Positions 7,762 to 17,228 of a DNA stretch of 20,149 bases are shown here, one piece after another. The translations under genes and the position numbers were made by a program. Location of the stretch: assembly GCA_009827205.1 (NCBI GenBank), contig WUAK01000011.1, forward strand, positions 1 through 20,149, given 5' to 3'. Below the pieces are notes generated by a model. That model made no database searches, was not told the DNA's origin, and worked only from the letters and a program-made list of their open reading frames with translations. This stretch comes from Phycisphaeraceae bacterium (lineage in GTDB: Bacteria; Planctomycetota; Phycisphaerae; Phycisphaerales; UBA1924). Position 1 is the stretch's first letter. Each line of letters begins with the position of its first letter.

Positions 7762-9419
7762 CGCAGCGCCACCTGCTTATACGTGGCTATCGCGTATCCG
7801 AGCAGTCCAAGCACCGAGCCCCACATGATCGCCAGCCCGATGAACCCTGACTGCTGCGCAAGCTGTTCACCGGTGCTGATGACGAGCACGCACCCGAGCG
7901 CCGGGAAGAAGGCCCAGAGGTAGACCGTCAGCGGCAGGGCTTCTCTGAGTTTCATCGCGACCGTTGCGCCAACGAGCACCATGACAAGGCACGCCGCGCT
8001 CATCGCAACACGCTGATGCGTTTTCGAAACGATCTCACGCTGGAGCGTCTGCTCGCGCGTCTTTCCGTTCCACTGCGCGTCCGAGACCGCCCTTGGAACT
8101 CCCTCGGCGCCGTAATTCGTTTCTACGAGCAGCTCGTCGAGGCTCATCTCGCTGTAGCCGATCACAAGGTCTTCGTTGGCCAGTGCGCCCGTGATGGTCT
8201 GTGATTTCCTCTTGCCCTGCACAGCCTCGCCCGAGCCCGTGCTGGTCGTCACTTCTTCGAGATTGATCCTGGCCGTGACGAATTGCGCCGCGAGCTCGTC
8301 CACTCGGTCCGTCTCGATCGTCGCGGTCTCGGCGGTGTATCTGGTAACGCTTCCTGCTGCACTGATGCGTTCAACGACAACGGGCTGATCTCCAACCCCG
8401 AAGATAGGTCTGGTGAGCCAGTCGATAGGGCCGAGCCCGCCCGCCCTGATGACGAGCGTGTCGCCGCTCGACATGGGCAGCTGCGCCTCACCCGAGGCAC
8501 GAAGGTTTCGGTTGACATCCTCGAGCATGGCCACTGCGCTGGCTCGGAACGCGAGCCTCTTGTGCCAGTGGCCAACCTGTGCAATCGACTTCGGATTCTT
8601 CTTCAGATCACGCAGCTCGCTGAAGGACCAGAACTTCGGGTCGTCCCTGAACGCACCCGGCACCGCGAAGCTCTGTTGGTGCTTGCCGCTCTCGCCGGAG
8701 CCGTAGTCACCCCAGACACTCGCGTTCTCGGCAACCAGTGTGACGACGGAACCAGCGCCGCGGTCGATCTCACCGTCGCGGTACACGACGATGTAGGCGC
8801 GCTCTGCCGTGCCCCCGCCCTCCATCCGGTTCTCGCGGTCGAGGTTCGCAAACGCCGCCCGTCTGAGCACGATGACGTCCTCTGCATCGGGCAAGGGGGG
8901 GTTCAGCTCCATAGGGTCCAGGCTCTGCGCGGAATCGGCGTAGATCATGTTCCCGCCGAACTCGACTGTCTCGCCCTGGCCAAGCCTGCTGATCATGAGC
9001 CTCGCGACGTCCTCTGTGATCAGCCTCTCCATGTTGCGGAGGAACCTTGGGATCACCTGGTCTGACATAAGCCCGACAACGACCGCCAACAGGACACCGG
9101 TGAAGAGCGCAGGCGCGAGAATCCGTCTGTGGCTCACACCCCCGGCGTGCGAGGCGAGCAGCTCGTTGTCCTGGGACATCCGGTGGAAGACCAGCGTCGC
9201 CGCGAACCCGGCAGCGAAGGGCAAGGCATAGGCGAGCATGGGCACGCACGCGAAGAGCATGAAACTGATGGCGTCCAGGGGCGAAAGTTCCCCATCGGCG
9301 AGCGGCTTGATTGTGATCGCGAACGAAATCACGCAGACCAATACGACTGTGGTCAGAAGCAGCAGCTTCAGGAGGTCGGTCGTGATGTGGCGCCACAGCG
9401 TGACGGGCTGTCTTCGCAT
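7758..9419 (-). CDS. LptF/LptG (YjgP/YjgQ) family permease with enlarged periplasmic domain, LptF-like
   Basis: Partner permease of the downstream gene, with the same six-helix plan: helices at about 15-37, 50-77 and 99-120, then 479-499, 505-528 and 533-548. The coupling loop FHRMSQDNELLASHAGGVSHRRIL (78-101) is strongly family-like. The notable feature is size: 553 residues against roughly 360-380 for typical LptF/LptG. All the excess is in the soluble part between helices 3 and 4 (about 121-478, some 355 residues), roughly twice the usual beta-jellyroll. It contains no Cys-rich or obvious catalytic motif. It is the first gene of the minus-strand pair and diverges from the GAF/GGDEF gene across 240 bases; no strong ribosome-binding site precedes the ATG. 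Confidence 0.82.
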   Translation of the reverse strand: MRRQPVTLWRHITTDLLKLLLLTTVVLVCVISFAITIKPLADGELSPLDAISFMLFACVPMLAYALPFAAGFAATLVFHRMSQDNELLASHAGGVSHRRILAPALFTGVLLAVVVGLMSDQVIPRFLRNMERLITEDVARLMISRLGQGETVEFGGNMIYADSAQSLDPMELNPPLPDAEDVIVLRRAAFANLDRENRMEGGGTAERAYIVVYRDGEIDRGAGSVVTLVAENASVWGDYGSGESGKHQQSFAVPGAFRDDPKFWSFSELRDLKKNPKSIAQVGHWHKRLAFRASAVAMLEDVNRNLRASGEAQLPMSSGDTLVIRAGGLGPIDWLTRPIFGVGDQPVVVERISAAGSVTRYTAETATIETDRVDELAAQFVTARINLEEVTTSTGSGEAVQGKRKSQTITGALANEDLVIGYSEMSLDELLVETNYGAEGVPRAVSDAQWNGKTREQTLQREIVSKTHQRVAMSAACLVMVLVGATVAMKLREALPLTVYLWAFFPALGCVLVISTGEQLAQQSGFIGLAIMWGSVLGLLGYAIATYKQVALR

Positions 9420-9533
9420 GGAGTCATAGCGTACGCGAGGGATCCGAGCCGCATCTCGATAAGGGATACCGAGGTACGGACCATCACAAGCCCGGTTCTA
9501 AGTTGAGTTTGCACGCATTCATGCCCGTATTCA

Positions 9534-9545
9534 CCCCATGTGGGG
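9534..9545. repeat. Short inverted repeat CCCCA-TG-TGGGG
   Basis: This is a 12-base palindromic element in the 240-base region (9420-9659) between the divergent LptF-like and GAF/GGDEF genes. The loop is too short for an RNA hairpin, so if functional it would be a protein-binding site. I see no convincing sigma-70 promoter, riboswitch or small RNA in the rest of this region. Confidence 0.25.
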
Positions 9546-9659
9546 CAGGGGTAGACCCGATTTTAGTGCACCGGAGGCGTTCACAATTCATGCGCACACC
9601 ACACCGGTCGATTTGAAATCAAAGGGCTGACATGAGGCAGCCTTGTCCGGAGTACGTTC

Positions 9660-10733
9660 ATGATCGAGCCAGAGCTGAGCAACAACGAGCCCGTCCGGTT
9701 GGCGGCGCTGCGTGCGACTCGGCTGCTCGACACGCCACTCGAGGACCGGTTCGAACGCCTCACGCGCATGGCGCGCAAGCTGCTCGATGTACCGATCGCT
9801 GCAGTATCGCTTGTTGACGCAGACAGGCAGTGGTTCAAGTCCATACAAGGGCTGGCGGTCTGCCAGACGAGCCGTGCGGTTTCGTTTTGCGGCCACACCA
9901 TCTTGGGCACAAAGTCTTTCATCATCCGTGACGCGCGTGCCGACGACCGCTTTAAAGACAACCCCCTTGTCACGGGAGAGCCATACATCGTCTTCTACGC
10001 CGGCATCCCGGTGAAAGCATCAAACGGCTGCACCATCGCTTCTCTCTGCGTGATCGATCACAAACCTCGCGATCTGAGCGCTGATGATCTGAAGACGCTT
10101 GAAGACATCGCCTCCCTTGTCGAGTCTGAGATCAGGGTGAGGCCTGATTGCGACATCCAGCGGAACATGATGATGCTTACCAGCGCAACCCTGGGCAAGT
10201 CGCGGGTTGATGAGCTCACGCGGTTATGGAACGAAGCCACGATCGAGGAGATCCGGTTTCTCTTTCACGCCGAGGCGCGTAAGAGCTGTCAGAGTTCCGC
10301 GGTCATCATTGCTCGCGTCGATGGAGATGAAAGCCTGAGATCGTCCTCAGGAGCGGATGCCGCCGACGAAGTGCTCAGACAAGTCGCAAAGCAAGTGCTG
10401 GGCTCGGTAAGACCGATCGATGCCGTGGGTCGAAGCGGCCCAAACGAGTTCGCGGTCATGCTCGCACCGGGCACGGATCGCGTCGAATGCCTCGCGATCG
10501 CGCAGCAGATTAGACAACGCATAGCAGAGAACCCGATCACACTCGCTTCAGGCGAGCAGTGCGTCACGTTGAGTGTGGGGCTCGGGGTCAACGAGAAACC
10601 GACCGACAACTACGGCGCGGTTCAACTGCAGGCCGCCCAGCGCGCCATTGAATCGGCGCAAGCCTCGGGTGGCAACTGCGTCGAGTACGAATTCGTTGAA
10701 GACGATGACGCTCGGGGCCAAATCGCAGCCTGA
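9660..10733 (+). CDS. GAF-domain protein with degenerate GGDEF (GPNEF) domain
   Basis: A 357-residue cytoplasmic signalling protein with no membrane segment. Residues 11-158 are a GAF domain of the kind often fused to cyclases and kinases (RLAALRATRLLDTPLEDRFE, VSFCGHTIL, YAGIPV). Residues 183-348 are GGDEF-like: VDELTRLWNEATI matches the usual DxLTGLxNRxxx entry, DAVGRSGPNEFAVML matches the active-site hairpin, and VTLSVGLGV matches the later conserved strand. The signature is GPNEF at 260-264 instead of GG[D/E]EF, and the substrate-binding FKxxND..GHxxGD stretch is replaced by DGDESLRSSSGADAADEVL. Diguanylate cyclase activity is therefore doubtful; a GTP- or c-di-GMP-sensing or purely structural role is possible. 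GGAG lies 7 bases before the ATG. It stands alone as a plus-strand unit. Confidence 0.85.
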   Translation: MIEPELSNNEPVRLAALRATRLLDTPLEDRFERLTRMARKLLDVPIAAVSLVDADRQWFKSIQGLAVCQTSRAVSFCGHTILGTKSFIIRDARADDRFKDNPLVTGEPYIVFYAGIPVKASNGCTIASLCVIDHKPRDLSADDLKTLEDIASLVESEIRVRPDCDIQRNMMMLTSATLGKSRVDELTRLWNEATIEEIRFLFHAEARKSCQSSAVIIARVDGDESLRSSSGADAADEVLRQVAKQVLGSVRPIDAVGRSGPNEFAVMLAPGTDRVECLAIAQQIRQRIAENPITLASGEQCVTLSVGLGVNEKPTDNYGAVQLQAAQRAIESAQASGGNCVEYEFVEDDDARGQIAA

Positions 10734-10753
10734 GCAACGATCGGTGATTGGTC

Positions 10754-12325
10754 TTACTTTCGTGAGACCTCGACCTTGCCCCCGGCGACGTCCTTGATCG
10801 CGTAGCCCTTCTCAGCGAGCTCGTCTCGGATCGCGTCACTCGTGGCGAAGTCCTTGTTCTTGCGCGCCTCGGCGCGCTTGGCGAGCAGCGACTCGATCTC
10901 GGGATCAGGAGTGATGCCGTCCTGGTACTCGCCGATCTCTGTTTCGGTTGATTCGCTCTGCGCAAGCCCGAGCAACCCGAGTACTTGGTCGATCTGCTTC
11001 ATGATTTCGGCATCGCCCGAAGTTGGTTTCTCGATCGAGTGCCGCCATGCGCCGAGCACGCCGAGCGCCTCGGCGACATTCAGGTCGTCCTGCATCGCAC
11101 GTCCGAACGCTTCGAGCACGCCCGGATCCGTCGGGTCACCCGGGTTGCTCTCGCCCTCGACTGCGATCTTGCGCAGACGAGCGACTGTGCGCGCCGAATC
11201 CTTTAAGCCCTGCTGCGTGAAGTTCGCGTTCGTGCGGTAATGCGTCTTGATCAGTTCGAGCCTCACCGCAGCGGGCTCGTGCCCCTGCGCAAAGAGGTCA
11301 CGGGCGGTGTAGAAGTTGCCCTTGCTCTTTGACATCTTCTCGCCCTCGACCTGCAGGAACCTGCCGTGGAACCAGTGGCGCGCAAAGGTGTCGTTGCCGG
11401 TGGCGCAGCAGGACTGGGCCCTTTCGCACTCGTGATGGGGGAAGATGTTGTCCTCGCCGCCCGAGTGCAGGTCGATCTCATCGCCGAGCGCTGCGCGCGC
11501 CATGACCGAGCACTCGATGTGCCATCCCGGGTAGCCCTCGCCGACGGCCTCGCCCCCGATCACAGGCCCTGGCCAGCGCATCAGATGCGATGCGTCGGCT
11601 TTCCACAGCAGGAAGTCCGCGGGCGAGTGCTTCTCGGCGGTGTGCTCGTCGGCGACCCGTCCGCCCGCGCCGGAACGGATCTTGTCGAGCGTGTTGCCCG
11701 AGAGTTCGCCGTAGCGTTCGTACCTTTGCACATCGAAGTACACGGCGTCACCCGCTCGGTATGCGAACCCCTTTGAGGCGAGATCCTCGATCATCTTGCG
11801 CATGCCGTCGATCGACTCGGTCGCCTTGGGCATGAGCTCTCTGCGTTTCGCATCAGACTCGTTCGCTTCCAGCGCGACCTTCAGACCAAGCGCTCTCGCG
11901 TCCTCAAGGAAACGCTCGGCGTAGAAGTCTGCGATCTGCCTGGGGTCGTTCGGGTCAACCGCGCCGATGTGGCTCGCGCCGGCTTTTTTCTGTTCCAGCA
12001 GCCGTCTAGTCGCGGCTTCCATCTTGTCCTCGCCCCCGCCGTCGGCGACATCGTCGTCGGTCATGTGGCCGACGTCCGTGATGTTCATGATGTGACGGAC
12101 CGTGCGCGGGCCGGCGTGGATCTGGCCCGACTCGGTCATCAGTTCGCAGAGCGGGCTCTCAAGCCAGCGGCGCAGCAGGTCCGCGGCGAGGAACGAGCGG
12201 AAGTTCCCGATGTGTGCGTCGTCGTACACCGTCGGGCCGCACGTGTAGAACGTGATCCGCGAAGGATCCTGGGGCACGAGCGGTTCTTTCTTGCGGGTAA
12301 GCGTGTTGTACAGCTGCATCGGCAT
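10754..12325 (-). CDS. cysS: Cysteinyl-tRNA synthetase
   Basis: A class I aminoacyl-tRNA synthetase that charges tRNA(Cys). It has the HIGH-type motif as DAHIGNF (residues 36-42), the KMSKS loop (330-334) and the zinc site expected for CysRS: C29 in TCGPTVYD, C272 in HIECS, and H297/E301 in the FPHHECE stretch. At 523 residues it is about 60 longer than the E. coli enzyme; part of the excess is an acidic, then Lys-rich insertion around 92-130 (DVADGGGEDKMEAATRRLL). The C-terminal helical bundle carrying the anticodon-binding DALR-type fold ends with KRAEARKNKDFATSDAIRDE, as in other CysRS. It is the last gene of the ybeY-corC-cysS block, 21 bases after corC, and converges on the GAF/GGDEF gene with 20 bases between stops. 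No clear ribosome-binding site precedes the ATG; an alternative ATG lies two codons inside. Confidence 0.97.
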   Translation of the reverse strand: MPMQLYNTLTRKKEPLVPQDPSRITFYTCGPTVYDDAHIGNFRSFLAADLLRRWLESPLCELMTESGQIHAGPRTVRHIMNITDVGHMTDDDVADGGGEDKMEAATRRLLEQKKAGASHIGAVDPNDPRQIADFYAERFLEDARALGLKVALEANESDAKRRELMPKATESIDGMRKMIEDLASKGFAYRAGDAVYFDVQRYERYGELSGNTLDKIRSGAGGRVADEHTAEKHSPADFLLWKADASHLMRWPGPVIGGEAVGEGYPGWHIECSVMARAALGDEIDLHSGGEDNIFPHHECERAQSCCATGNDTFARHWFHGRFLQVEGEKMSKSKGNFYTARDLFAQGHEPAAVRLELIKTHYRTNANFTQQGLKDSARTVARLRKIAVEGESNPGDPTDPGVLEAFGRAMQDDLNVAEALGVLGAWRHSIEKPTSGDAEIMKQIDQVLGLLGLAQSESTETEIGEYQDGITPDPEIESLLAKRAEARKNKDFATSDAIRDELAEKGYAIKDVAGGKVEVSRK

Positions 12326-12346
12326 AGAGCCAATGGTAGCAGCGGG

Positions 12347-13711
12347 TCACTTGCCCTCGGCGGGGTTCGGGCTGTCTGTCACGTCCTCGACCGGCCCTGC
12401 GACGGGGGCCTCGTCTCTCGCCTCGATCGTGACACGCAGCACACGTGTTGGGCTCGACTCGGTCACACGGACCGTCACGTTCTCGACCTGCATCGTCTCG
12501 CCGACCTCGGCGATGTGCCCCAGTGTGGTCACCACAAATCCGCCAAGCGTGTCGTACTCGTCGCTCTCGGGGATCTCGACCCCCAGCGCCTCGAGCTCGT
12601 CGTTGGCATCGTCCACGCGGAGCGCCGCGTCCGCCTCGGCCCGGCGTTCGCTCAGGTCGATGCTGATCGAGGGTTCGTCTTCTTCGCCCTCGTCGTACTC
12701 GTCGCGGATCTCGCCGAAGACCTCTTCGATGATGTCCTCGATAGTGACGAGTCCGGATGTCCCGCCGTACTCGTCGGCGACCATCGCAAGGTGCACCTTG
12801 TGTGTGACGAGCTCGGACAGCAACTCACGGACTGCTTTCTGCTCGGGCACAAACAGCGCATCGCGTACGACGTTCTCGAGCCTGAAGGGTGTGCCCGGTT
12901 TGGATTCGCCCAGCCAGTGCAGCAGATCCTTGGCGTACAGGATTCCAACGATGTCGTCCATGTTCTCGCGGTAAACCGGGATCCTGCTGTGGCCGCACTC
13001 TTTCACGAGCTTGCGCACCTTGTCAAGGTCATCGGTGAGCTCGATCGCCTCGATCTCGGTCCTCGGCGTCATTATGCGCTCGACGCTTGTTGTGCGGAAG
13101 CTGACGACGCCCTCGATCATGTCACGCTCGGCCTCATCGAGCTGCCCCTCGGCTTCGCCCTTCTCAACCATGCTCAGAAGCTCGGCATTGAGCGCTTCGT
13201 GTCCGTTCGATGGCTGTGCGCCTGCGAGTCGTCGTACCGCCTCGTCCATACCCGCCAGGACCTTGCGGAGCGGGGCGGTCGCCAGGTGTGCACCGCGGAG
13301 CAGGGGCGAGAAGACCAGCACCATCCGCTCACCCGCGTGAGTCGCGATTGAAAGTGGGAGCACATACCCGATCAACCAGAGCAGTGGTGTCGCGATCACC
13401 GCCGCGATCGCCAGATCAGACTTGGTGAAGCCGATGGATTCCGGGTGCTGCTTGAGTCTGCTCACCCAAGTCAGGACTGCGAGTGCGAAAACGATGTTCG
13501 CAAGAACGCGTGGCAGCGCGATCGACGCGGCGTGCCCGGTTCGGTCCTCTAGGATTTTCTCAGCTCTCGCCTGGAGGCTTGTCGAGCCGCCGCCCGCGTG
13601 CTGGTCGATCTTCGACCTTGCGAGTGTGCGAAGCGACTGCTGCAGCGTGGAGCACACAGCGCCGAGCACCAGCGCGAGCAGCCCGATCCAGAACGCCCAT
13701 GTCGCGCTCAT
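12347..13711 (-). CDS. HlyC/CorC family CBS-domain membrane protein (CNNM-like)
   Basis: A 454-residue integral membrane protein of the CorC/TlyC/CNNM family, linked to magnesium or cobalt efflux and, as YbeX, to ribosome metabolism. The N-terminal DUF21-like region has hydrophobic segments at about 5-25, 66-83 and 100-122. A tandem CBS pair follows (MTPRTEIEAIELTDDLDKV, HSRIPVYR, MDDIVGILYAKDLL, then the second repeat). The diagnostic DEYGGTSGLVTIEDIIEEVF lies at about 283-302. A CorC_HlyC C-terminal domain spans about 345-437, with YDTLGGFVVTTLGHI. Its ATG overlaps the ybeY stop by 4 bases, and AGGAGA lies 7 bases upstream. The ybeY-corC pairing is the same as in enterobacteria (ybeY-ybeX) and supports both assignments. 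I see no haemolysin activity implied by the historical name. Confidence 0.93.
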   Translation of the reverse strand: MSATWAFWIGLLALVLGAVCSTLQQSLRTLARSKIDQHAGGGSTSLQARAEKILEDRTGHAASIALPRVLANIVFALAVLTWVSRLKQHPESIGFTKSDLAIAAVIATPLLWLIGYVLPLSIATHAGERMVLVFSPLLRGAHLATAPLRKVLAGMDEAVRRLAGAQPSNGHEALNAELLSMVEKGEAEGQLDEAERDMIEGVVSFRTTSVERIMTPRTEIEAIELTDDLDKVRKLVKECGHSRIPVYRENMDDIVGILYAKDLLHWLGESKPGTPFRLENVVRDALFVPEQKAVRELLSELVTHKVHLAMVADEYGGTSGLVTIEDIIEEVFGEIRDEYDEGEEDEPSISIDLSERRAEADAALRVDDANDELEALGVEIPESDEYDTLGGFVVTTLGHIAEVGETMQVENVTVRVTESSPTRVLRVTIEARDEAPVAGPVEDVTDSPNPAEGK

Positions 13712-14265
13712 GACGCGTCTCCTGCGCTCTGTGTGTGGTACACAGCGCCGAGTCCGAGCTCGATCAGGATCTCATCCTCTCGCGCGTGCATCGCATGAGC
13801 CCCACGATCACCTTCGTCTTCAGAGTCGTCGTAGCCGGTGCAGTGCAGGGCGGCGTGGACGATGTAGAGCATCAACTCGCTGGTCACTTCGTGCCCTCGC
13901 GCTTGTGACTGCCGGCGGGCCTCGTCGGCGCAGATCAAGATGTCTGCATCGAGGAGGGTGTCGTCGTCCGGTGCAAGGTCGAAGGTCAGCACGTCAGTCG
14001 TGCCGGGCGCATCTTTATGTGTCTCGTGCAGACGGCTCATCTCGGTGTCGTCGATGATCGTCACGCGGATTTCGCCTCGGATGTGCCCGCGCGCGAGCAA
14101 ACCCATGAAGCGCTCTGCGCACGCTCGGAGCACAGCAAGTTCATCGCTGCTCAGAAGCGATCCGGGATCCGCAAGATCGGCTGTGGTGGCGTCCGCTGCG
14201 GGTACGCCGGGCATAGGTCGACCCGGACTGTCGTCTTCCGCGGGGGGCTCTGGTTTCTCGTCCAT
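13708..14265 (-). CDS. ybeY: Endoribonuclease YbeY, variant zinc site
   Basis: YbeY is a single-strand-specific metal-dependent endoribonuclease needed for 16S rRNA 3'-end maturation and ribosome quality control. Family features: IRVTIIDDTEMSRLHETHKDAPGTTDVLTFDL, DADILICADEARRQSQARGH, and the metal motif with surrounding strand, LYIVHAALHCTGYDD. The usual H-x3-H-x5-H site reads H137-x3-H141-x5-D147, so the third His is Asp; I checked the codon (GAC). Two further His residues follow in GAHAMHARED. The ATG at 14265 (185 residues) is preferred; an in-frame ATG at 14340 would add 25 Arg-rich residues that are not family-like and has no ribosome-binding site. A Pro/Asp/Ala-rich linker of about 40 residues precedes the catalytic domain. 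phoH, the common upstream partner, is missing here. Confidence 0.9.
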   Translation of the reverse strand: MDEKPEPPAEDDSPGRPMPGVPAADATTADLADPGSLLSSDELAVLRACAERFMGLLARGHIRGEIRVTIIDDTEMSRLHETHKDAPGTTDVLTFDLAPDDDTLLDADILICADEARRQSQARGHEVTSELMLYIVHAALHCTGYDDSEDEGDRGAHAMHAREDEILIELGLGAVYHTQSAGDAS

Positions 14266-14431
14266 CGTTTGACGGATCCGGGCGGCATTGTGGAACAGAA
14301 GCCGCTCAGGCGAAGCCCAACCCGCACGCCGGGTGGGCATAGGGCACTGTATGCGATGTCGGCACGCCCGTGGTGTGTCTTTTAGGGAAATGATGCAAGC
14401 CTGCCCGAGATCCTGGGTCCGAATAGCAAGC

Positions 14432-15508
14432 TCAGTCAGTCGCGGGCTTCACAAAAATGGTGTAGGCAGCGATCATGGTGGGCACCCCCTCATCGTTGAG
14501 TGAGGGATCCTGGTAGTCCGTCGCGATAGAGGCCTTCAGAAACGCGTCGGAATCGTCGGCGTCGAGCACGACAAGGTCCAGCCCCGAATCGGTGATTGCT
14601 TCTTGGGAGTAAGGGGCTCTGACGTTGGAGTAAGGCTGTGTAGAGGCAGCCAAGCGGGGCTCGATCGGGCCGTAGGCATATGTGATGAACCGCCCACCAG
14701 GCGCGAGGATCTGAGCGACACCCGCGAGGAACTGATCGGGGCTGGATGCCATCTGACGCATTGGCCTGCCTGGGGTAACCCATCTTGGTGGAACCGCGTT
14801 TTGGATGCTCAGTCCCGCAGAGATCCAGTCCGAAACGATGACGATGTCATATCCCTCACCGATGTTCTCGACCGATTGGGTTGGCCAGTCGGCGCGGATG
14901 AACCTGAGCGATCCGTCGGGGCCGTCCACGACGCTCTCAACAGTTCCGTGATCTTTGTGCTGGGCGTACACGCCGCTCATTCGTACTTGATCGTGGAGGA
15001 TTGTGACGTCTGCACCAAGGCTCGCAAGAAGCCAGCCCTGCGTGCTCACGCGAGGGTTGTAGAGCAAGATCTTCCGACCGGCTAGCCCCTCGGGTGATTC
15101 CATCCCGGTTCCATAGACCACAAGATCCAGCGGCAGGAAGTCCATAAGAGGGCGTTCTGCAATGCCAGCGTAATACGCGAGTTCTGTGACAGGACGGAAC
15201 CGAAGGAAGTTCTTCTCACGTTCGCTGAGGTCTGCGTACTGCGATTCTGTGTAGGCGAGCGTAAATCTCTGGTTGACCCATAGATACCTGCGGAGACGTT
15301 TGGGTAGTTCTTTGGTTGCTTCAAGGAAGGCCGCGCCTGTGTCGGTGCGCGCGTTTGGGATGAGCGCATCGGCGCGCTCGTGGAGGACCTCCGCGCCCGG
15401 CAGCTTCTGGTCGTTTGAGGTCGGGCCCGAAGCCAGGGGCTGGGAGGCCGCATTTGTTGCGGCGACTAGCACACCTGCAATGAAGAGCAGTCTCTTAGCG
15501 GATCGCAT
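14432..15508 (-). CDS. Exported methyltransferase-like (Rossmann fold) protein of unknown function
   Basis: A 358-residue protein with a clear Sec signal peptide: MRSAKR, hydrophobic LLFIAGVLVAATNA, and probable cleavage near ASQ (residues 21-23). The ATG at 15508 is chosen because GGAGAG lies 9 bases upstream and the signal peptide then has a normal n-region; a further ATG seven codons earlier would extend it without benefit. The core resembles class I methyltransferases: strand 1 GRKILLYNP and helix WLLASLGADVTILHD (144-173), strand 4 YDIVIVSDWIS (220-230), and ILAPGGRFITYAYGP (267-281). The glycine-rich SAM loop (usually GxGxG) is replaced by NPRVSTQG. Export and loss of the loop both argue against ordinary SAM-dependent methylation. 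It lies 56 bases after nuoF on the same strand. I know of no named family for it. Confidence 0.75.
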   Translation of the reverse strand: MRSAKRLLFIAGVLVAATNAASQPLASGPTSNDQKLPGAEVLHERADALIPNARTDTGAAFLEATKELPKRLRRYLWVNQRFTLAYTESQYADLSEREKNFLRFRPVTELAYYAGIAERPLMDFLPLDLVVYGTGMESPEGLAGRKILLYNPRVSTQGWLLASLGADVTILHDQVRMSGVYAQHKDHGTVESVVDGPDGSLRFIRADWPTQSVENIGEGYDIVIVSDWISAGLSIQNAVPPRWVTPGRPMRQMASSPDQFLAGVAQILAPGGRFITYAYGPIEPRLAASTQPYSNVRAPYSQEAITDSGLDLVVLDADDSDAFLKASIATDYQDPSLNDEGVPTMIAAYTIFVKPATD

Positions 15509-15539
15509 CGGTTTGTTCTCTCCAGTCATACCAGCACTA

Positions 15540-15553
15540 CGGGCGAGAGCCCG
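15540..15553 (-). other. Small hairpin between nuoF and the exported protein gene
   Basis: CGGGC and GCCCG arms flank a 4-base loop in the 56-base gap after nuoF. No T-run follows, so it is not a standard intrinsic terminator. It may protect the nuoF transcript 3' end or separate the expression of the two genes. Confidence 0.25.
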
Positions 15554-15564
15554 CCGTGTTGCAT

Positions 15565-16974
<1,410 letters not shown>

Positions 16975-17069
16975 GGACAATGCTCCGCCCCGGAGGGTTT
17001 TGGGTCGTTGGTTTGAGCAGATACTAGCGTCGCGCGGGGGCTTTGAGGATCTATCGGAGCCTGACGCAA

Positions 17070-17079
17070 CCCGATCGGG
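17070..17079. repeat. Perfect palindrome CCCGATCGGG
   Basis: A 10-base perfect palindrome in the 254-base region between the divergent nuoF and peroxidase genes, about 95 bases from the nuoF start. It could be a dimeric regulator site, but GC-rich palindromes also arise by chance. Confidence 0.25.
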
Positions 17080-17093
17080 CGACCTAGGGAAAT

Positions 17094-17132
17094 TCCGGAC
17101 AACATTGTGGATATTTTGACCCCGATCCGGAC
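17094..17132. repeat. Two TCCGGAC direct repeats, 32 bases apart
   Basis: TCCGGAC occurs at 17094-17100 and again at 17126-17132 between nuoF and the peroxidase gene. The TCCGGA core is itself palindromic. The 32-base start-to-start distance is close to three helical turns, which would put two bound dimers on the same face. Function is inferred only from position and spacing. Confidence 0.3.
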
Positions 17133-17228
17133 CTGATTTGCTGGTCTTCGCTGCTGGGTGTTGTTTATTTCTAGTGGGCGCGGCCGCTTTCGGCGAGGAG
17201 GCTGCGCAAGGACTGAAGGGAATCGAAG

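Noticed and set aside
9420..9659. Riboswitch or small RNA ahead of the GAF/GGDEF gene
   Set aside because: No paired helices of a known c-di-GMP riboswitch type or other extended structure could be recognised; only one 12-base palindrome.
11969..13351. A 460-codon plus-strand frame opposite cysS and corC
   Set aside because: It is antisense to two well-conserved genes and has the composition typical of a high-GC complement frame; no recognisable domain.
14266..14340. N-terminal extension of YbeY to the ATG at 14340
   Set aside because: The added 25 residues are Arg-rich, lack family similarity and no ribosome-binding site precedes that ATG; it remains possible but less likely.
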